Shown piece by piece: positions 21,957 through 33,545 of a DNA stretch of 64,000 bases. How positions within the stretch are numbered: position 1 is the stretch's first letter; every line of letters begins with the position of its first letter. The notes under the pieces are model-generated. The model saw only the letters and a list, made by a program, of their open reading frames with translations, was not told the DNA's origin and ran no database searches. The position numbers and the translations under genes were made by a program. Source of the stretch: Cladophialophora immunda (lineage: Eukaryota > Ascomycota > Eurotiomycetes > Chaetothyriales > Herpotrichiellaceae); the NCBI RefSeq assembly GCF_000835495.1, contig NW_015622542.1, forward strand, positions 2,936,485-3,000,484, in the 5' to 3' direction.

Positions 21957-24888
21957 CTACAACCTACCTCGATATTTTTCTCTGAGCAACTCTGCCCTTC
22001 CCCCATTGATACAGATCTTGCCCGTCTCTACGACCGATGTCTGAAACAAGATGGCATCGCCCTCTCTCCACATCTCTGTCCGAAGAGTCTGGCCCGGATA
22101 CACGGTAGAGGCAAATCTCGCTCGGATATTCCTGATGGGTCCAAATTCTTGGTATATATGTTTGCCCGACATGCCGAAGAAGCACAGCCCGTGGAGGATG
22201 GGTCTCGAGAAGCCGACCGACCGGGCTTTGGCGAGATCGACATGCATTGCGTTACGATCCCCGTTAAGCCGGTACAAGGCAGCGTGCTCCTCGGTGGTGC
22301 GTTCAGAGCGGACGACGTCGACCTTCCGGCTTGGTGCGAGCGCTGTCGATGCCCGATGGCGAGATTTGGTACTCTTCTGGCCTCCAAACCCTCCAGCTTC
22401 TCTCACGAATGCCGCCACCTCGTTGTAGAAGATGTCCTCTCCCGTCTCTGCGTCGCGTGTCGTGTAGCCTGTCACGATGATGGCCGCCTTGTTCTTGTCT
22501 AATACCTCTAGCAGGCGAGGGTACGTGACCAATTTCGCCGCAGTCGGGATGGGGAACTTGCGGACTTCCAGATAATGCTCGCCATGGAGCAGATTGGCAA
22601 GATTCCATTTCGGCAAGAGCTCGTCATAATTGAAAGGAAGCTTGGTGTTGAAGAACGGAACTACACCAAAAGTCGGCAGGACCTGGAAATTTCGCTCTCG
22701 CTCGTGTATCAGCGGGAGCTCTCTCCACGTCGCTCCCAGAGTCAGATCTGCAAGCAAGAGTCAGATCAGGCCACATGAACCGCGTGTTGGTCAACTTACT
22801 GTACAGAATTACCTCTCTGTCTCCGTATTCGTACGTTGTCCCCGAAATCGTGCGTCTTTTTGCGTCCTTGATTCGAGCCAGTACCGCACTCTGGGAAAGC
22901 AATCCCACTGTCTCTTGTAGCGCACCCGGCATTTCCTCCGAATAGATCAGGTTGGTAAAATCGGCGACCTGCTTCAAGAACTTGGATGCGCTGCCCGAGG
23001 CCAGCTCTTCCTCGCGTGGCACCTGAGCCCCGCTACTCTTCTGCTGCCTTGTTCGTCCATGCCAGCCGACACCGAGCTCGAAGAACGCACTCGTTGACGA
23101 GAATCTCAGGGCATCCGAGGATATCAGTGCCACAAAGGGAGCGCATTGCTCGGGGTGGAAATTATCCCAATCACCCGAGACAGATCCCACCAGACCTGGT
23201 GTACTTCCAAAGGGGCACATGGCATTGACCGCGATGTTGTGCTTGGCACCCTCGCGAGCCAGCGCCTCTGAGAAGCCCAGGACAGCGCATTTCTCAAGGG
23301 AGTTAGGTTGGTGGACTTCGACAAATGGTGAGGTTCAACATACCGCGGTGGAATAGTTGGATTGCCCAAAGTTACCATACATACCACTCGTGCTGGAGAC
23401 GTTGAGAATCCTCCCATAGCATTGCTTGACCATGTATGGCCATGCCGCTTTGGTCACTCGGAACATGCCTTTAAGGTGCACGGCAATGATGGCGTCCCAG
23501 AGATCATCAGTCATGTTGGCAATCGACTTGTCACGCACGAAGCCGGCGTTGTTGACAACAATATCCAGGCGACCATACTTGGCGATTGCTACTTCCACAA
23601 TCCTCTCTCCTTCCTCGACCGAGCCGGGCACGGCATGGGCGTCGCCTCCCACTTGTCGGATGGCCTCTGCCACCTCCTCGGAGCCCTTGAGATCGTTGAC
23701 GATGACCTGGGCGCCCAGGCTAGCAAACAGTTTCGCATACGCTCGGCCGAGACTGCAGAGATCAGATGAATGAACCCGTCAAGTTGGCGCAAGGCAGACT
23801 CACCCGTTGCCAGCCCCAGTGACCAGCGCAGTTTTACCATCGAGCCTCACGCTATTATCTGTCGGACTTGGGGCCAAGGCAATGGCCTTGCGATAGTTGG
23901 ACGCATGATCCGAAGTGTTATTGGGATATGTCCCTTGCGAGAAGTCGTTGACGTCGTTCCATTTACTGAGAATGGCACCCGCCGTCAGGCCAGCATCGGG
24001 ATTGAGAAAGGCTCCGGACGCTCGTTGCCATCTAACCTTTCTCAGACGACCACCCTCTATTTCGTAGAGATGGCCGGTCTCTGTAGTGTTGGACCGGTGA
24101 ACCAAGGCTGCGACCACCTGCGCCACGACTTCGACCTCGGATGCTGGCACGCCTGGAGCCGAGCCCGCGTATCCTGCTGGAGCGAGCACCGATGCGAGAA
24201 TGTCGTACTTTGCTCCTTCTTTGGCGAGGGTCTGGATAAAGCCCAGCTGGCCATACTTTGCCGCTGCCACATTTGTCAACCCTCCTGGCCAATACAAGGG
24301 ACAAATACTGACCCGCATAAGAAGGTGAACATGTATATTCCTTTTCCACAACAGTCGACGTGCAAAGAATCCTTCCATGCTTTTGTATCTTCAAGTAGTT
24401 CCAAGCAGCGTTCACAATCTGAAGCGAAGGTCAGGGCAAACTCCGAACGCGTCATATCGGGGTTCAAGAGACCTTGTAGGCGCCTCGAAAGGTCGGATCG
24501 AGCATCGCATCCCATTCATCTCGCCCTGTTGCCGCCCAGTCGCCGTCCAGGTAGTCGCCATTGTTGTAGACGATGGCGTCGATGCGGCCGAATGCCTGGA
24601 TTGCAGCAGCAACGACACCCTTCCCGTCATGCACGGGATTCGAGACTGCGACCGCTTTGCCACCCGCCGACGTGATCGCTACTGCCAGCTCGTCGACGAA
24701 ACCCTAGGCGAGGTGACCGTATCAGCCTGTGCATCATCTCGAATGAGTTGAACCCTGCTTACCGCGTCTTTGCTGTCGTGGATGACGACGTTGGCACCAT
24801 GGCTTCCCAGGTATCTAGCATAATGCTTGCCCAGGCCATGGCTGGTCCCGGTAATTACAACGGTCTGGCCATCGAAGCGGAGCGACAT
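21957..24888 (-). CDS. FOX2: Peroxisomal multifunctional beta-oxidation enzyme (Fox2/MFE-2 type)
   Basis: Seven exons (24888-24763, 24703-24473, 24418-24313, 24263-23804, 23752-23344, 23292-22800, 22747-21957; introns 49-59 nt) give 871 residues. Two short-chain dehydrogenase domains come first: about 5-250 (TGTSHGLG; S..SPSYAAAK) and about 288-540 (TGAGNGLG, NNAG, SNYSTAK). A MaoC/hydratase-2 double hot-dog region fills about 610-871. Fox2 hydrates 2-enoyl-CoA and oxidises the 3-hydroxyacyl-CoA in peroxisomes. The hydratase-2 motif reads NGDRNAMH where SGDxNPLH is usual; the catalytic Asp and His remain. SDR1 has NNGD for NNAG. The C-terminus GRL is not a standard PTS1. These changes, and the cluster context, suggest a specialised paralogue rather than the housekeeping Fox2 (inference). 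Confidence 0.88.
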
Positions 24889-25304
24889 GTTTGGCGGCAC
24901 ACTGTACACCTCGACTCGTCCTCGAGACAGAACGATGTTGGTTTTGAGACCTTTTCACAGCCTTTTTTGGTTTAATCGGCTCCGCGGTTGGATCCATTGT
25001 GTTGCGGCACGAGATCCTTACCGGGCCCTGTTTCTTGCCGACTACTCGATCCCATGCTAGTCCGAACTCTCTAGGATGGTGAGCCGTGGAACACGGCTAT
25101 TTTGGAAAACCCCATTGGTGGACACAGCTACGAGCTGTATGGAGAAAATGTGGAGTCAGAGCTCGCGGAGCCATGTCTAACCACCACCACCACCACCACC
25201 CACCATGTTAGATTCTAGAAAGTAAGACAACCCTTGATCTATCGGCATATCGTCCCTGCTTACCTAGTCGAGACCACCGTTCTAGCAGGCCTTCCATGTT
25301 CTAT
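24889..25304. promoter_or_regulatory. Promoter of the Fox2-type gene
   Basis: 416 bases between the Fox2-type start and the stop of the upstream CoA ligase on the same strand. Contains CTCCGCGG at about 24976-24983 and a (CAC)n run at 25181-25204 flanked by the inverted hexamers TCTAAC and GTTAGA. Confidence 0.4.
25181..25204. repeat. (CAC)n microsatellite
   Basis: Seven or more CAC/CCA trinucleotides in the Fox2-type promoter, bracketed by the inverted pair TCTAAC..GTTAGA. Confidence 0.9.
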
Positions 25305-27203
25305 CTACAACTTCGCCTTCGGTCTCGCATCCGAGGCATTCGCATCTCCGCTCTTCTGAGAGGCTGCAAACTCCCGCAATTGCCGACGAAGGATCTTGCC
25401 AGACTGCGTCCGGGTTAGTGGAGCCTGGTAAGAAGGAGGGCTGGGTGTACCGGGTTTTTGGGGATGCTGTCTATGAATTCGGCGCCGTAGAGCCACTTGA
25501 CACGCGCCGTTCTTTCTTTCATGAAAGCCAGGATGTCGTCTGTCGAGAGCCGGTTGCCTGGTTTCCGCACGACGTATGCGTAAGGCTTTTCATCCTCGCC
25601 CCTGCTGCGGTCAGTTCTGTGGATGGTTGCGGACGAAGACTGAACCAACACTTTGAGGCCGATTACAGCGCCATCTTGAATGTCGGGGTGCTCCAAGAGC
25701 AATGCCTCCAGCTCGGCCGGGGCGACTTGGTTGCCCTTGACCTTGATCAATTCCTAGACAGCGGTTAGAGACGTCGTTGGCGCCACAAATTAATCTACCT
25801 TCTTCCTGTCCACGATCCAGTATTTGCCCTCCTTGTCTTGTGAGGCAATATCTCCCGTCTTCAGCCAGCCATCAGCAGTGATCATCTCCCGTGTGGCTTC
25901 CGGCTTGTTCCAATATCCCTTCATGGCCTGTGGGGCGCGCACCCAGAGCTCGCCTCGTTGCCCGAATGGGACTTCGTGGATTTCGTCGTCGGCCATGAGT
26001 TTGACTTCGCAGTTGGGCACGGGCTCACCGACCGCCTGGGTGGTCGAGATATCGCGTTCATCCCAATGTAGGACCGTCGTCGGGGTTCTGGAAACATGTC
26101 AGCAAGCGAACACCCGTCCACGAAAGCCACACGTACTCGGTCATTCCCCAGGCCTGTTTCACATTCACCTGTCCATTCGACCATAGCCTCTCGAACTCTA
26201 CACAAGTCTCTCGCGACATGGGCGCGGCGCCGGCCTGAACTTTGAGGACGCTAGAGAGATCATATTTCCGTGACTCGGGGCTCTTGGCCATGGCAAGGAC
26301 CATGGGCGGCACCAGGGTCAACTCGGTGATGCGGTGATCTTGGATGGCTTTCAGCATTGCGGGCAGGCTGTACTTCTTTAGAATGTAGACGGGTATATGT
26401 CGGTACAGCGCCAGCCCCGAATAGAAGAGCAGACCGAGAGAATGATACATCGGCAGCGGACAGAACATGCGTTGATTCCGAGAGTTGTTTTCGTCCGCCT
26501 TGAAGCGGGGATCCAGGTTGAACATGTAGTCGAGCTGCCGGATGTTGGCCGTCAAGCTGTAGTGACTGAGCTCGACACCCTTGGGAACGCCCGTGGTGCC
26601 CGACGAGTAGAGGATGGCGACCGTCCTCTGAACAAACTCTGGTGACTTGCCATCGTCCCACCGAAATGCGGCGCCCGCCTCAGGGGTTGCGATCAAGTGT
26701 TTCCAGTGACGGACGGCGCTCTTGCCTTGGGCGCGACCCGGATCCACAAGAGGCATGTCGTCGAAGATGAACATGTCTGTCGTCTTGAAATTGACCATCT
26801 TGGCAGCGTCCAGAGCCGTGGGAAGGCTGCCTTCGGCGACCAGGAGGAACTTGGTGCCGCTGTCCTGGAGTTGGTATGCCAATTCACGCGCCACAAATGC
26901 CGGGTTGGCTGTGGTGACGATGCCACCGGCCATAATCACGCCCATGAACACCACGGGGTAGAAGACGTTGTTGCCCGAATACACCAGGACGCGATCCTTC
27001 GGTCGCAATCCCGCCTGTATCAGGCCGGCCGCGACTCTTCTCGCCCATAATGCAAACTCGGCGCGAGTGACTCGCAAGGCCTCCGGCTGCTCGGCGTCCA
27101 AATAGCACGGTTGGTCGGACAGCTGTGCGTCGGGAGATCCCAACACCAAAGACGGGAACGACACGATGGGAATGTCGACCGACCACTGTGATTTCTGGGG
27201 CAT
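25305..27203 (-). CDS. Peroxisomal acyl/aryl-CoA ligase (4-coumarate-CoA ligase-like)
   Basis: Four exons (27203-26137, 26087-25799, 25753-25451, 25403-25305; introns 49, 45 and 47 nt) give 585 residues. The AMP-binding box ILYSSGTTGVPKGV lies near residue 210, followed by WGMTE (joined across intron 1), DGWLKTGD and the C-terminal lysine motif region KNPSGKILRR (joined across intron 3). The protein ends in AKL, a standard PTS1, so it should act inside peroxisomes. The reaction is acid + ATP + CoA to acyl-CoA + AMP + PPi. Members act on phenylpropanoids, benzoates or fatty acids; the sequence alone does not choose. An insert of about 18 residues after VIGLK (near 25610-25660) stays in frame and has no usable splice pair. 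It supplies the CoA thioester for the adjacent beta-oxidation enzymes. Confidence 0.92.
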
Positions 27204-27906
27204 GTTGACGACTGTTCAGAAGGTTTGAACCGATGAAGGACAATGAGGCTGGAGATACAGCTCAGAACGATCGAGCTCGAGGAAGCCTCTGCCCGCCACG
27301 TTGGCGCACCTCATGATGGACTATATTTGTTTTCGGCTTGGAGATCTGGAGCATTCGCTCATTCAGGTCAGCCGTGGCACCGGAATTGGCTAACGGGTCG
27401 AGAGGGCAGAATCTGGTCGTGCGGCCGCCAGCGGCGCTCACTCGACACCGATTTGTGGCCGACCTCCAGCGAGGGCCCCCAGGACGTGACCCAAACTCTG
27501 GAGAAGAGCCCGCCATCGCGTTACCGCATGTGACTGATGCAGCGTGAGATAGCTGGAGCCGAGTAAGTCTATCATCGTGACCGTCTTTGGCCTCCTTTGG
27601 GGTGTCACGCCTGGGCATAGCTGCCCTAGCCACCCCCCTCCCCACCCCCCCAAGCCATTCCCTCCCAGCCCAATGAGTCCGTCATCCTACAAAATATATA
27701 CAAGTCTGCGGGCATCATCGGGGGGTCTCGCCACTCCCTCCTGGGCTCCCTGCAGCGCCAGCCGAATACCCCAAAATCTCCAGGGCCCCCCCCTCCCCCC
27801 TCCCCCGGGGTTTGCGAAATCTTTCAACCTCGTGGCCTCCCCGTGCCCGTCATTATCGACGTATCTGCCTTTCATCGTCACCCATCGAACATCTGAAGTC
27901 GACACC
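27204..27906. promoter_or_regulatory. Bidirectional promoter, CoA ligase / Zn2Cys6 regulator
   Basis: 703 bases between divergent starts. Has several CGG/CCG triplets (for example GCGGCCGCCAGCGG near 27420), as bound by Zn2Cys6 proteins, and strong C-runs at 27620-27670 and 27785-27805 just upstream of the regulator. Autoregulation by the adjacent factor is possible but unproven. Confidence 0.4.
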
Positions 27907-30456
27907 ATGGCCGAGCCGGCCACAACACAGCCGCCGGCTGCGGTCTTGCCCGTTATTCTTCCCTCGGCACCAAAAGGCTGGAAGCGGCGAGCGAGCGCGG
28001 CATGTTCATACTGCCAGTGGCGCAAGATCCGCTGCAACGTAGAAGCGGGAATCCCGTGCAACAATTGCAAGCTGGAGAACGTCGTGTGCCGCATCACGAA
28101 GAGACGGATGACAAAGTAGGTCTTTTTTCGAATTCCTGTCTGGGCCAGGATCACGAAGGACTGACATGTGTTGACGCTCTAAAGACAGGACAGAGCGGCC
28201 CAGCTCCGACAACAACAACAGCAGCAGCAGCAGCAGCAGCAGCCGCCGCCGCCTGCAGCGAGGGCCATGTCGGCCAGCACCAACCCCAATGTCATTGAAC
28301 CCAATGCTCAGATGCGGACACCGCTTCCACAAATCGTTCCATTTCAGAGTGCGTCGGTTCGCTCGGTCGAGCGCCAGTCCATCGAGCGCCCGATACCCTT
28401 AGCCGACCTGGAAAGCTCCCCCGTCCTGGGCATCAGCTCGGAAACTTCTCATCAAGGTAGGGGTGTCTCTGGCCCGGAAATGTGACGCTGGCTCTGACGC
28501 GCTCCCAGGAAACTCCAAGGACCCGGCCTTTCCCAGGTCCCCCAGTCTACGGTCCGCTCACTCCTCCAGCACGACCATTGAGCAGATCCAGCGACGGTTG
28601 GTGAACAAACCAACCCTGCCAGGCTATTTCGCGCCCGTCCCCGACCACCTGGCGAACGCAGATCTGGAGTACCTGCAGAAAAAGGGCTCCTTCGACATCC
28701 CCAGCGACGGCTTCCGTGATGCCGTGCTTTGTAGCTACGCCGAGTTCGTCCATATTTACATGCCCGTCCTGAGCATCGATGACTTCCTGATGGATGTGGC
28801 CGGTCTAAGAGGCTTCAATGGCAGTGTCAGCCTGCTGCTCTTTCAAGCGGTCATGTTTCTTGGCTGCGCGCATGTTGACATCAAGCTGCTGCGCATGATG
28901 GGCTTTCTGACTCGCAAGGCGGCGAGGCGGGCCCTTTATCAAAGAACCAAGGTGACTATCCCGCGGGTACTTTGTTGGAAAGTCCGCCCTAACGGTTGCA
29001 GGCACTGTACTATCTCGGATACGAGCAGAACAGGATCCAGGTCATTCAAGCTCTGCTCCTTCTCTCCACCTGGTATGATATCCCTGACGATCAGGAAGAC
29101 GGCTATCACTGGCTTCAGATCGCTGTCGGCCTGGCGCATAGGGAAGGCCTTAGCAAGGATCCGACCCCCCTGGACATGTCCGAGTCCGAAAAGCACGTCC
29201 GGAAATGTCTGTGGTGGTGCCTTCTCAATCGCGACCCCCTCCTCGCGGTCGGGGCGAAGCGGCCCATCTCCATTCGACCACACGACTGGAATGTCCCCGA
29301 GCCTGCACTCGATGACTGGAAAGTCCAGGACACGGCCGGCCTCAAAGCTTTTACACTCGACTGGAGTCGGCGGAAGTGGGACATGCTCCGCACGGTCTTC
29401 GTCAGTCAATGCAAGCTTCATCGCCACTTGAGCAAGATCATGGCGGACCAGTACGTGATGGCAGAACATCACTCCCACCGCCACCGCACGTCCGTGGATC
29501 CTACGAGCACCCGAGTCCAGCTCATGCCCGTCACGACCGACGAGGCATGGGTGTCGATGCGAGAATCCGAAAGCAATCTGCGCACTTGGCGAGAAAATCT
29601 CCCGCCGGATCTCGAATCCACTCAAGTACCCGTAAAACCTTTGGATGAGAACTTGGAGGCCTTTGCGGTGATGCGGGCGATGCTTCATCTGCTGTACCAC
29701 CTGTCCATCATCTCGATGTATCGCCCGTGGCTTCGCCACCCCCATCTGACCCGGGGCTGCTCCCCTGCATCGACCGAGGAAGGCTTTCAAGACATGATCC
29801 GAACATCGATCCGGACCTCAGCACACTCCATCACGGAGCTCGTCGTCGAGCTTCACAATGCCGATCTAGCCCGCCACCTCCCCCAGTCCGTGTTGAGCTG
29901 CATGATCGCGTCGATCGTCATCCACATCTCTGACCTGTGCTCCAAGGACGAGTCGCTCCAGGAACCGGCTCTGCGTGACTTTGAGCAGACTTCGCACATC
30001 ATCAACGAGCTGCGCGAAAACTACTACTCGGCCGACTTTCTAGGCGATTTTGTGGACCTGGTCGCCTCGACCAAGAGACTCTGCCATCGCGCACCCGTAC
30101 GTAGCGAGCCGCTGCGCAGCCGAACATTTGTAACCTTCAACTTGGAGGACCAGTCGACGGCGTTCCAGAAGTTTCTAGGTGAAGAGGAGGACCCTAAAGC
30201 CGAGCCTGCCACAGAAACAGCTGTGCCAGCTCCCAACGCGCCTTTTCCCAATCCAACCGAGCTGCCACCGGGCGTCTCGCCCTTGGCGTTCCATGAAGGC
30301 TTCTGGGGCCTGATGGAGGAGCCGACCGATGCGGCTCAAAGCTGGCAATATCTCCAGAACTTTCACGCAGAATCGGCCGGGTTGCTGGGCGAGATCTCGG
30401 AGGAGCACCAGTTCAACTTCTTCAACCCAATACCGGGAGTCGACATTGAAACCTAA
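27907..30456 (+). CDS. Zn2Cys6 transcription factor, probable cluster regulator
   Basis: Four exons (27907-28115, 28185-28456, 28509-28951, 29002-30456; introns 69, 52 and 50 nt) give 792 residues. The Zn2Cys6 cluster is C33, C36, C43, C51, C54, C61 in a basic setting (KGWKRR). It is followed by an 11-Gln run encoded by CAA/CAG and four Pro, then a Ser-rich linker. The large C-terminal part carries the fungal-specific transcription factor domain: LYYLGYEQNRIQVIQALLLL, then CLWWCLLNRDPLLAVG, which is the family's conserved region. It acts in the nucleus on CGG-containing sites. It lies in the middle of the beta-oxidation cluster, divergent from the CoA ligase and convergent with the thiolase, so control of these genes is a reasonable inference. 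Confidence 0.9.
28210..28242 (+). repeat. (CAA/CAG)11 repeat coding for poly-Gln
   Basis: Three CAA then eight CAG codons within exon 2 of the Zn2Cys6 gene, followed by CCG/CCT Pro codons. Likely length-variable between strains. Confidence 0.95.
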
Positions 30457-30565
30457 ATCTTGTGACACGTGTTCCATGATAATGTCTACGTACTGCCATA
30501 CTGTTATTCTGTGACTGACAGCTGTCACTATGCCAATGCCAGATGATCTGCCCCCTTCCAGCCTC

Positions 30566-31991
30566 TCAAAATCGCGCCTCCACCTTCGATTGGGTGTCCC
30601 CCAGAGCCCAATGGCTGCTGTTGGACCTCGATCGAACCAACTCTGCCTGTGCCTTGGTGAAACCCCGAGCTTCGACAGCCGGATTATAGCCTAGGCCCGT
30701 AATCTTCGCCACCTCTGCATTCTCGACCCGGCGGTTTAACTTTCCGTCAGCTCTCTTGTAGACCGTCACGACCCCGGCGCCTCCCATCCCAAGATTATGA
30801 GCCAGTGCCACGGAAATGCTCTCAACTAGGCGGTTATTAGCCCAGCCGCGCAGCTGCCAGACGAGCTCGGCGCACTGAGCTAAGCCGGTGGCGCCGAGGG
30901 GGTGGCCTTTGGAGATGAGACCGCCCGAAGGGTTGATGACGACCTGGCCCCCGTAGGTGTTCTTGCCTTGTCGAACGAATTCGTGAGCTTTGCCCGGCTC
31001 GCTGAGACCGAGGGCGTCAATCCAGATCATCTCGGCGACCGAGAAGCAGTCATGCAACTCGACTAGTTTGATCTGCTCGATCCGGGTGTTGGCCTCCTGG
31101 AGAGCCGTCTGGGCGCACCGGGCAGAGAGGCGGTGTCCAATCAGGTTCAGTGCGCTGCCATCGAAGGTGTTCGCCGGGTCGGTCAGCATCGATTGCCCTG
31201 CGATCAGGATGGCTTGGGACTTTAACTCGGGCCGAGCGTCGAGGAAGGCCTGGGAAACCAACACCGCCGCGGCGCCACCGTCACTCGTGGGACAGCACTG
31301 CAGCTTTGTCAGGACTCCGTCGACACGAGGCGACTGCAGGATCTGGTCGCGGGTATAGACGTCACGGAACTGCGAGTAGGGGTTTCGCTGCGAATGTTCG
31401 TGGTTGATGCGAGCGATTTCCGCAAAGTCGTCTGGTTCAGCACCATATCTGCAAAACGTCAGCCCCGAAACCTATCAAGATCTTGAAACGTCCGTACTTG
31501 TTCATATACTCCTCGGCCGCCGTCGCGTATAGCTGGGCGGCCATGGGTGCTTTGGTCGCCGCTCGGAGTTTGTGCTTCATGTCGATCGTCTTCTCAATCG
31601 GATCCGTGCGATCTTGCCAGTGGCTAGACAGACTTCCCGGCATCATCTTCTCAAATCCCACCACGAGCACACAGTCTGCACCGCCATATGCAATGGTGTT
31701 TCGGGCTAGCACCAGCCCGGTCGAGGCCGTCGCGCAATTATTATTGGTATTGTGGATCGGGATGGCCGTCATGCCGAACTGGTAGAAGACACGTTGGCCG
31801 CTGGTGCTGTCGCCATAGCAGTAGCAGGCCACACCCTGGTCGACGTCGTCATAGGTAATGTGTGCGTCGAGCATGGCCTTGATGCCGGCCTCGTAGCCGA
31901 GCTCATTGTAATCGATTTTGCCGCGGGGCTTGACGAACTTGGTCATGCCGACGCCCAGCACGTAGACGGGGGACTTCTGTTGGGGTGGCAT
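30566..31991 (-). CDS. SCP2-type thiolase (acetyl-CoA C-acyltransferase)
   Basis: Exons 31991-31498 and 31448-30566 (intron 49 nt) give 458 residues. The acylated cysteine is C86 in NNNCATASTG. The C-terminal half has LHDCFSVAE and GGLISKGHPLGATG, whose His and the Gly-rich loop complete the thiolase active site. The layout (HDCF rather than the NEAF of classical thiolases) is that of SCP2/sterol-carrier-type thiolases, which cleave 3-ketoacyl-CoA with bulky or branched side chains. The C-terminus ARF is at best a weak PTS1. It is convergent with the Zn2Cys6 gene (110 bases between stops) and head-to-tail with the enoyl-CoA hydratase. It would carry out the last, chain-shortening step of the cluster's beta-oxidation. 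Confidence 0.92.
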
Positions 31992-32368
31992 TGTTGATGG
32001 CGAGTCGACGTCTGTTAGATGCTACGTGATTACAGCGAAATTGCAGAAAGGTATGTGGAATTGGGCGTCTACGTCTGCACACTGCTCGATACTTCAGCAC
32101 CTCTTCATGTTGTTGTGCTTACTCGGCACGATCGTCCTCGGACGGCGGCCACGGATGGCAACGCAGCAGCCAAAAGGACCATTACATATTCTGTTATCCA
32201 CCCCAGCCTGTGACCCGGAGCCACCGCAGAAGCTAAAGATGAAGCGCGTCGGGAATGGCGAATCACGTCTCTTGCCGTTAACCGCCAGCCGAGCCAGATA
32301 TCACCTCGTTTCACTGTGTGACGGAGACGAAGCTGGGCTCCTCTGGTACCACAACGTTGCCTGGTCCA
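31992..32368. promoter_or_regulatory. Thiolase promoter region
   Basis: 377 bases between the hydratase stop and thiolase start. Contains the CGG-rich run TCGGACGGCGGCCACGG near 32135. No gene seen. Confidence 0.35.
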
Positions 32369-33264
32369 TCACATCTTGTGTCTCTTCTGCCCCGACTGCA
32401 TCCGGTCAACTTCTCGGTCGAACACGCCCAAGGTCAGTCGCCGCCACACTGCAAATACCTCGGACACATTTTGCATGTCCCTGGCCTTGCGGCTGGGTCT
32501 GTTGATGAGCGCTTTGATGCAGAGCACGCTCTCGAGGTTGAGATGATGCCCAAACTGGTCGTTCAGCTCCTTCATGACGGCCGGTAAAAACATCTCGCCG
32601 TCTGCCGGGATGATCTTGTTGACGAAGCCACACCGAACCAGCTCGGCCGACGAGATCTTCCGCCCAACGAGCAGTGCCTCGTTGGCTAGGCTTATGCCGA
32701 GTTTCTGGACGAGCGTGTACGAGGTGCCGACCTCGGCCACCAGGCCCAACGAGGCGAACGGTGTGAGCAGGTACGTGAGGGGCGTCGCGTAGGCGAAATC
32801 AGCAAAGGCTGCGACAGCTGCGCCGCCTCCCACGGCCGGCCCGTTCAAGGCGGCCACGATGATCTTCGAGTGCGTAGAGAAAGCGTCGGTGAGGAAGATG
32901 TTCCTGGCCACGTATGTCTGTAGCCAGTGTCGCCCCGTGTCCGGGTCGGTCTGGGGTTCTCGACTTGCGAGATTGGCACCACTGTTTGCGGGACGGATTA
33001 GATCAAATAGATTCGCGGTTAGTATCGACAGAAAGCTAAGCCAAGATGAACTCACGCAGAGAAGAAGCGGCCTACTCCTGTCAGTACCGTGACCAGGACT
33101 TGGTCTAGGCCATCGATTTCGGTCATGATGCCCGCCAGCCGGGCAAACTGTGGCGTGGTCAAGGCATTTAGGCGTTTCGGGTTGTTAAGGGTGACGATCG
33201 CGAATTTGCCTTGGACGGAATACGAGACAACAGCAGTATCATCCTCGGACATGATGGCTAGCAT
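32369..33264 (-). CDS. Enoyl-CoA hydratase/isomerase family protein
   Basis: Exons 33264-33056 and 32981-32369 (intron 74 nt) give 273 residues from the first ATG. A second ATG at 33252 (MSEDDTAVV) is an equally good start and gives 269. Crotonase hallmarks: IVTLNNPKRLNAL near the N-terminus, TGVGRFFSAGANL (oxyanion-hole region, joined across the intron) and IVAALNGPAVGGGAAVAAFADF. The family hydrates 2-enoyl-CoA or shifts double bonds. The usual active-site glutamates are not obvious, so an isomerase of the Eci/Dci kind is as likely as a hydratase. The C-terminus KRHKM resembles a variant PTS1. It shares a short divergent promoter with the reductase at 33546. Confidence 0.88.
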
Positions 33265-33545
33265 GGGTCAATCGCTGCTGTAAATGCAAGTGTCGCATGC
33301 ACAGCTCCAGCGATCACTGCCAGACTTTATGCTGTTCCTGCTCCGCGGGCCGCGGGGGAGTTGAGCCTCCCACCAAGGGCCGCCACCACGTCAGTGATGT
33401 ATGCGCAGGCGTCCAGAACGATGTGCGTCTTCTTTGATCCATACATAGGTCCTTTTTTTATTTTATTTTTAGAACGGAGTCTAGAATCCTTTGGACACTC
33501 TCTGAGGCCGAGTCTCGTGCTTCGTGGCACGAAATCTGATCGATC
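33265..33545. promoter_or_regulatory. Bidirectional promoter, enoyl-CoA hydratase / dienoyl-CoA reductase
   Basis: 281 bases between divergent starts. A double CCGCGG (33343-33348 and 33350-33355, one base apart) occurs within CTCCGCGGGCCGCGG. CTCCGCGG also occurs in the Fox2-type and MFS promoters. A plausible Zn2Cys6 target. Confidence 0.4.

Noticed and set aside
24264..24312. Loss of the catalytic Tyr in the first SDR domain of the Fox2-type enzyme
   Set aside because: The unspliced frame reads TNVAAAK, but a 49-nt intron (GTCAGT..GGCAG) restores SPSYAAAK with an intact YxxxK and a Ser 13 residues earlier.
25610..25665. Possible intron in the CoA ligase after VIGLK
   Set aside because: The available GT/AG pairs give 47 or 50 nt and break the frame, whereas the uninterrupted frame continues into EDEKPYAYVV.
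28939..29790. Minus-strand frame of 283 codons
   Set aside because: Antisense to the Zn2Cys6 gene at 27907-30456.
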